NCBI GenBank assembly: GCA_016214985.1
Contig: JACRMM010000003.1
Location: forward strand, 1 to 64,000
DNA from: Deltaproteobacteria bacterium
GTDB lineage: Bacteria > Desulfobacterota > Deferrisomatia > Deferrisomatales > JACRMM01
Reading direction: 5' to 3'
Length of the DNA: 64,000 bases
Part shown: positions 62,957 through 64,000 of the stretch, in pieces
Numbering within the stretch: the first letter of the stretch is position 1
Layout of the letters: every line of letters begins with the position of its first letter
Position numbers and translations under genes: made by a program
Notes under the pieces: generated by a model
Databases searched by the model: none
Told to the model about the DNA's origin: nothing
The model's input: the letters and a program-made list of their open reading frames with translations, nothing else

Positions 62957-63334
62957 TCAGTTGGGCTTCGAACCCCCGTACCGCCGATTGAGGACCTTGA
63001 CGACCTCCGCCTTCAACTCCTGGAGGTTGCTCGACTTCACCACGTAGGCGTCGGCGAGCCAGGAGGAGAAGTCGTCCTTGAACGAGCCGTAGGCCGTCGA
63101 GAGGATGACGGGGGTCTGGCGGTGGTGTCGGGTGATCTCCTGGAGAACCTGGAGGCCGCTCTCCCCTTTGAGCTTGATGTCCAGGACCACGAGGTGGACG
63201 TCTCCCTGCTTCAGGGCCTGGAGGGCCGAGCTTCCGTCCGAGGCGCACACGACTTCGTAGCCGTCCTCCTCCAACTCCGCCTGGTACAGAGCTCGGATGC
63301 TGTCCTCGTCGTCCACCACCAGGATCTTGAACAT
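62957..63334 (-). CDS. single-domain response regulator (receiver)
   Basis: A 125-residue CheY-like receiver: FKILVVDDEDSIRALYQ, the phospho-acceptor in VVLDIKLKGESGL, TPVILSTAYGSF, and the lysine in YVVKSSNLQELK. No output domain follows, so it acts through partners. It is monocistronic between the GMP-PMM fusion and an OB-fold gene. The partner kinase is not in the window. Confidence 0.93.
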   Translation of the reverse strand: MFKILVVDDEDSIRALYQAELEEDGYEVVCASDGSSALQALKQGDVHLVVLDIKLKGESGLQVLQEITRHHRQTPVILSTAYGSFKDDFSSWLADAYVVKSSNLQELKAEVVKVLNRRYGGSKPN

Positions 63335-63503
63335 CGCCGCCTCCCTAGAACGATGACCGAAGACAATGACTGCGCCGCCCCCCCCAGCCCGGCGGCCATG
63401 ATAACACCCACGACCAGTGAGTCAAAGCCGGCCCGGTTACGGTTCCGCGCGGCCCTGCGAAGCATGAGCCGCGATCCCGGAAACAAAGGAGACCGCGCGC
63501 CTC

Positions 63504-63537
63504 GATGCGAGCGGGCCCCCAGGGGCCCGCTCGCATC
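63504..63537. terminator. strong 16-bp hairpin after the OB-fold gene
   Basis: GATGCGAGCGGGCCCC (63504-63519) and GGGGCCCGCTCGCATC (63522-63537) pair perfectly around a 2-base loop, 31 bases after the OB-fold gene stop on the minus strand. No clear U-tract, so it may act as a rho-independent or bidirectional end. Confidence 0.65.
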
Positions 63538-63567
63538 TCTCGACCACGCGTCGGGCTCCTGGCACGC

Positions 63568-64000
63568 CTACTCCTTGGCCACCTTCGCGTCTTCCAGGAT
63601 CACGTCGTACCGATACCCGTACCCGAAATCCTTGTCGGTAGCCAGCTTGCCCTTGACGACAACCGTGTCCCCGACCGCGACAGTCCCGTTGGTCGTGACC
63701 GTAAGATCGTTCGTGTTGGCCCCACCCGAGCCGTCCTGGACATGGAGCCAGTTCTTGTTCATGATCCCGCCGGTGAACTTCACGACCTTTCCCCGGAGCG
63801 TGACCTCCTTGCCGCTCAGCTCCTTCTTGCGGGCGAACACCTCGCCCACCGTCGCGCCGCCCTCTGCCTTCTTTACGCCCGAGACCTTCACCCTCTCGAT
63901 CTTCGGCTTCGAATGGTCCTCCCCCAGGGCCGCCTTCGCCGCCTGAGCTCCCTTCTTCCCCCCCTCCACGTCGACGCCGCCCACGAAGTAGACGAGCGGG
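63568..64000 (-). CDS. OB-fold (nucleic-acid-binding-like) exported protein, 5' truncated
   Basis: At least 138 residues, open to the right window edge, so the true start lies outside. An OB-fold of the tRNA_anti-like/DUF type is visible: TVGEVFARKKELSGKEVTLRG, VVKFTGGIMNKNWLHVQDG, then NDLTVTTNGTVAVGDTVVVKG and a final YGYRYDVILEDAKV. Similar domains occur in bacterial periplasmic and lipoprotein contexts, sometimes beside cytochrome genes. The N-terminal extension is Lys/Ala-rich; no signal peptide can be checked because of truncation. Confidence 0.72.
   Translation of the reverse strand, partial: PLVYFVGGVDVEGGKKGAQAAKAALGEDHSKPKIERVKVSGVKKAEGGATVGEVFARKKELSGKEVTLRGKVVKFTGGIMNKNWLHVQDGSGGANTNDLTVTTNGTVAVGDTVVVKGKLATDKDFGYGYRYDVILEDAKVAKE

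Noticed and set aside
60337..62991. Long plus-strand frame opposite the GMP-PMM fusion
   Set aside because: His/Glu/Arg/Val-rich antisense shadow of a high-G+C gene; no family features.
1..64000. CRISPR arrays or rRNA genes
   Set aside because: No regularly spaced direct repeats and no rRNA-like sequence were seen anywhere in the window.

Overview
The window is a G+C-rich bacterial chromosome segment with dense, mostly co-directional operons. Many junctions are 4-base stop/start overlaps (ATGA or GTGA), and GTG and TTG starts are common. The gene set points to an anaerobic Desulfobacterota-like (former Deltaproteobacteria) organism: SelA, indolepyruvate:ferredoxin oxidoreductase, B12-binding radical SAM, Feo iron transport, Trk potassium uptake, LAB_N/GT39 envelope glycosylation, and GH57/GlgA/GalT glucan metabolism. 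This placement is inferred from gene content; no rRNA or other phylogenetic marker was read.

Layout. 0.3-5.1 kb: flavoprotein reductase, then the minus-strand operon plsY-selA-lemA-TPM-TPM. 5.3-11.1 kb: envelope sugar module (LAB_N protein, GT39, GtrA, ChbG/YdjC deacetylase, GT2) and an MFS carrier. 11.2-11.4 kb: a gene-free structured element resembling an orphan HEARO/omega-RNA. 11.5-15.9 kb: NAD(P)/FAD reductase, feoA-feoB plus an unlisted 55-residue Cys-rich protein, and a DMT permease. 16-21.5 kb: a Pst phosphate operon (phoU-pstS-pstC-pstA and two different ATPases). 21.7-24.5 kb: trkA-trkH. 24.7-26.9 kb: NfeD-like protein and flotillin. 26.9-30.5 kb: beta-RFAP-synthase-like GHMP protein, class I aldolase, Zn dehydrogenase and PRA-isomerase-like protein in one operon. 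30.8-33 kb: antiporter/TrkA-N/EIIA fusion. 33.5-39.1 kb: small Cys protein, thioredoxin-fold/TPR lipoprotein, iorAB, alpha/beta hydrolase, nitroreductase. 39.5-45.3 kb: valS-nadC-EamA-RNA methyltransferase. 45.3-48.5 kb: an island-like stretch with a QueG-like protein, a broken IS1595-type transposase, the displaced 3' half of a tRNA-Cys gene with its terminator, and an IS66 remnant. 48.7-53.2 kb: acyl-CoA dehydrogenase, Dus, B12 radical SAM. 53.3-62.9 kb: SPFH/zinc-ribbon pair and a glucan/nucleotide-sugar operon (GMP-PMM fusion, GH57, GalT, GlgA). 63-64 kb: lone receiver protein and a truncated OB-fold protein.

The most notable system is the Pst operon. Its two ATPases carry complementary defects, so a heterodimer would have one canonical and one degenerate ATP site, and its PhoU is fused to a low-molecular-weight phosphatase fold that has lost its catalytic cysteine. 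Other strong leads are the solitary omega-RNA-like element, the ribosyl-arylamine-type operon at 27-30.5 kb, the hairpin over the trkA start site, and the tRNA-Cys integration scar.
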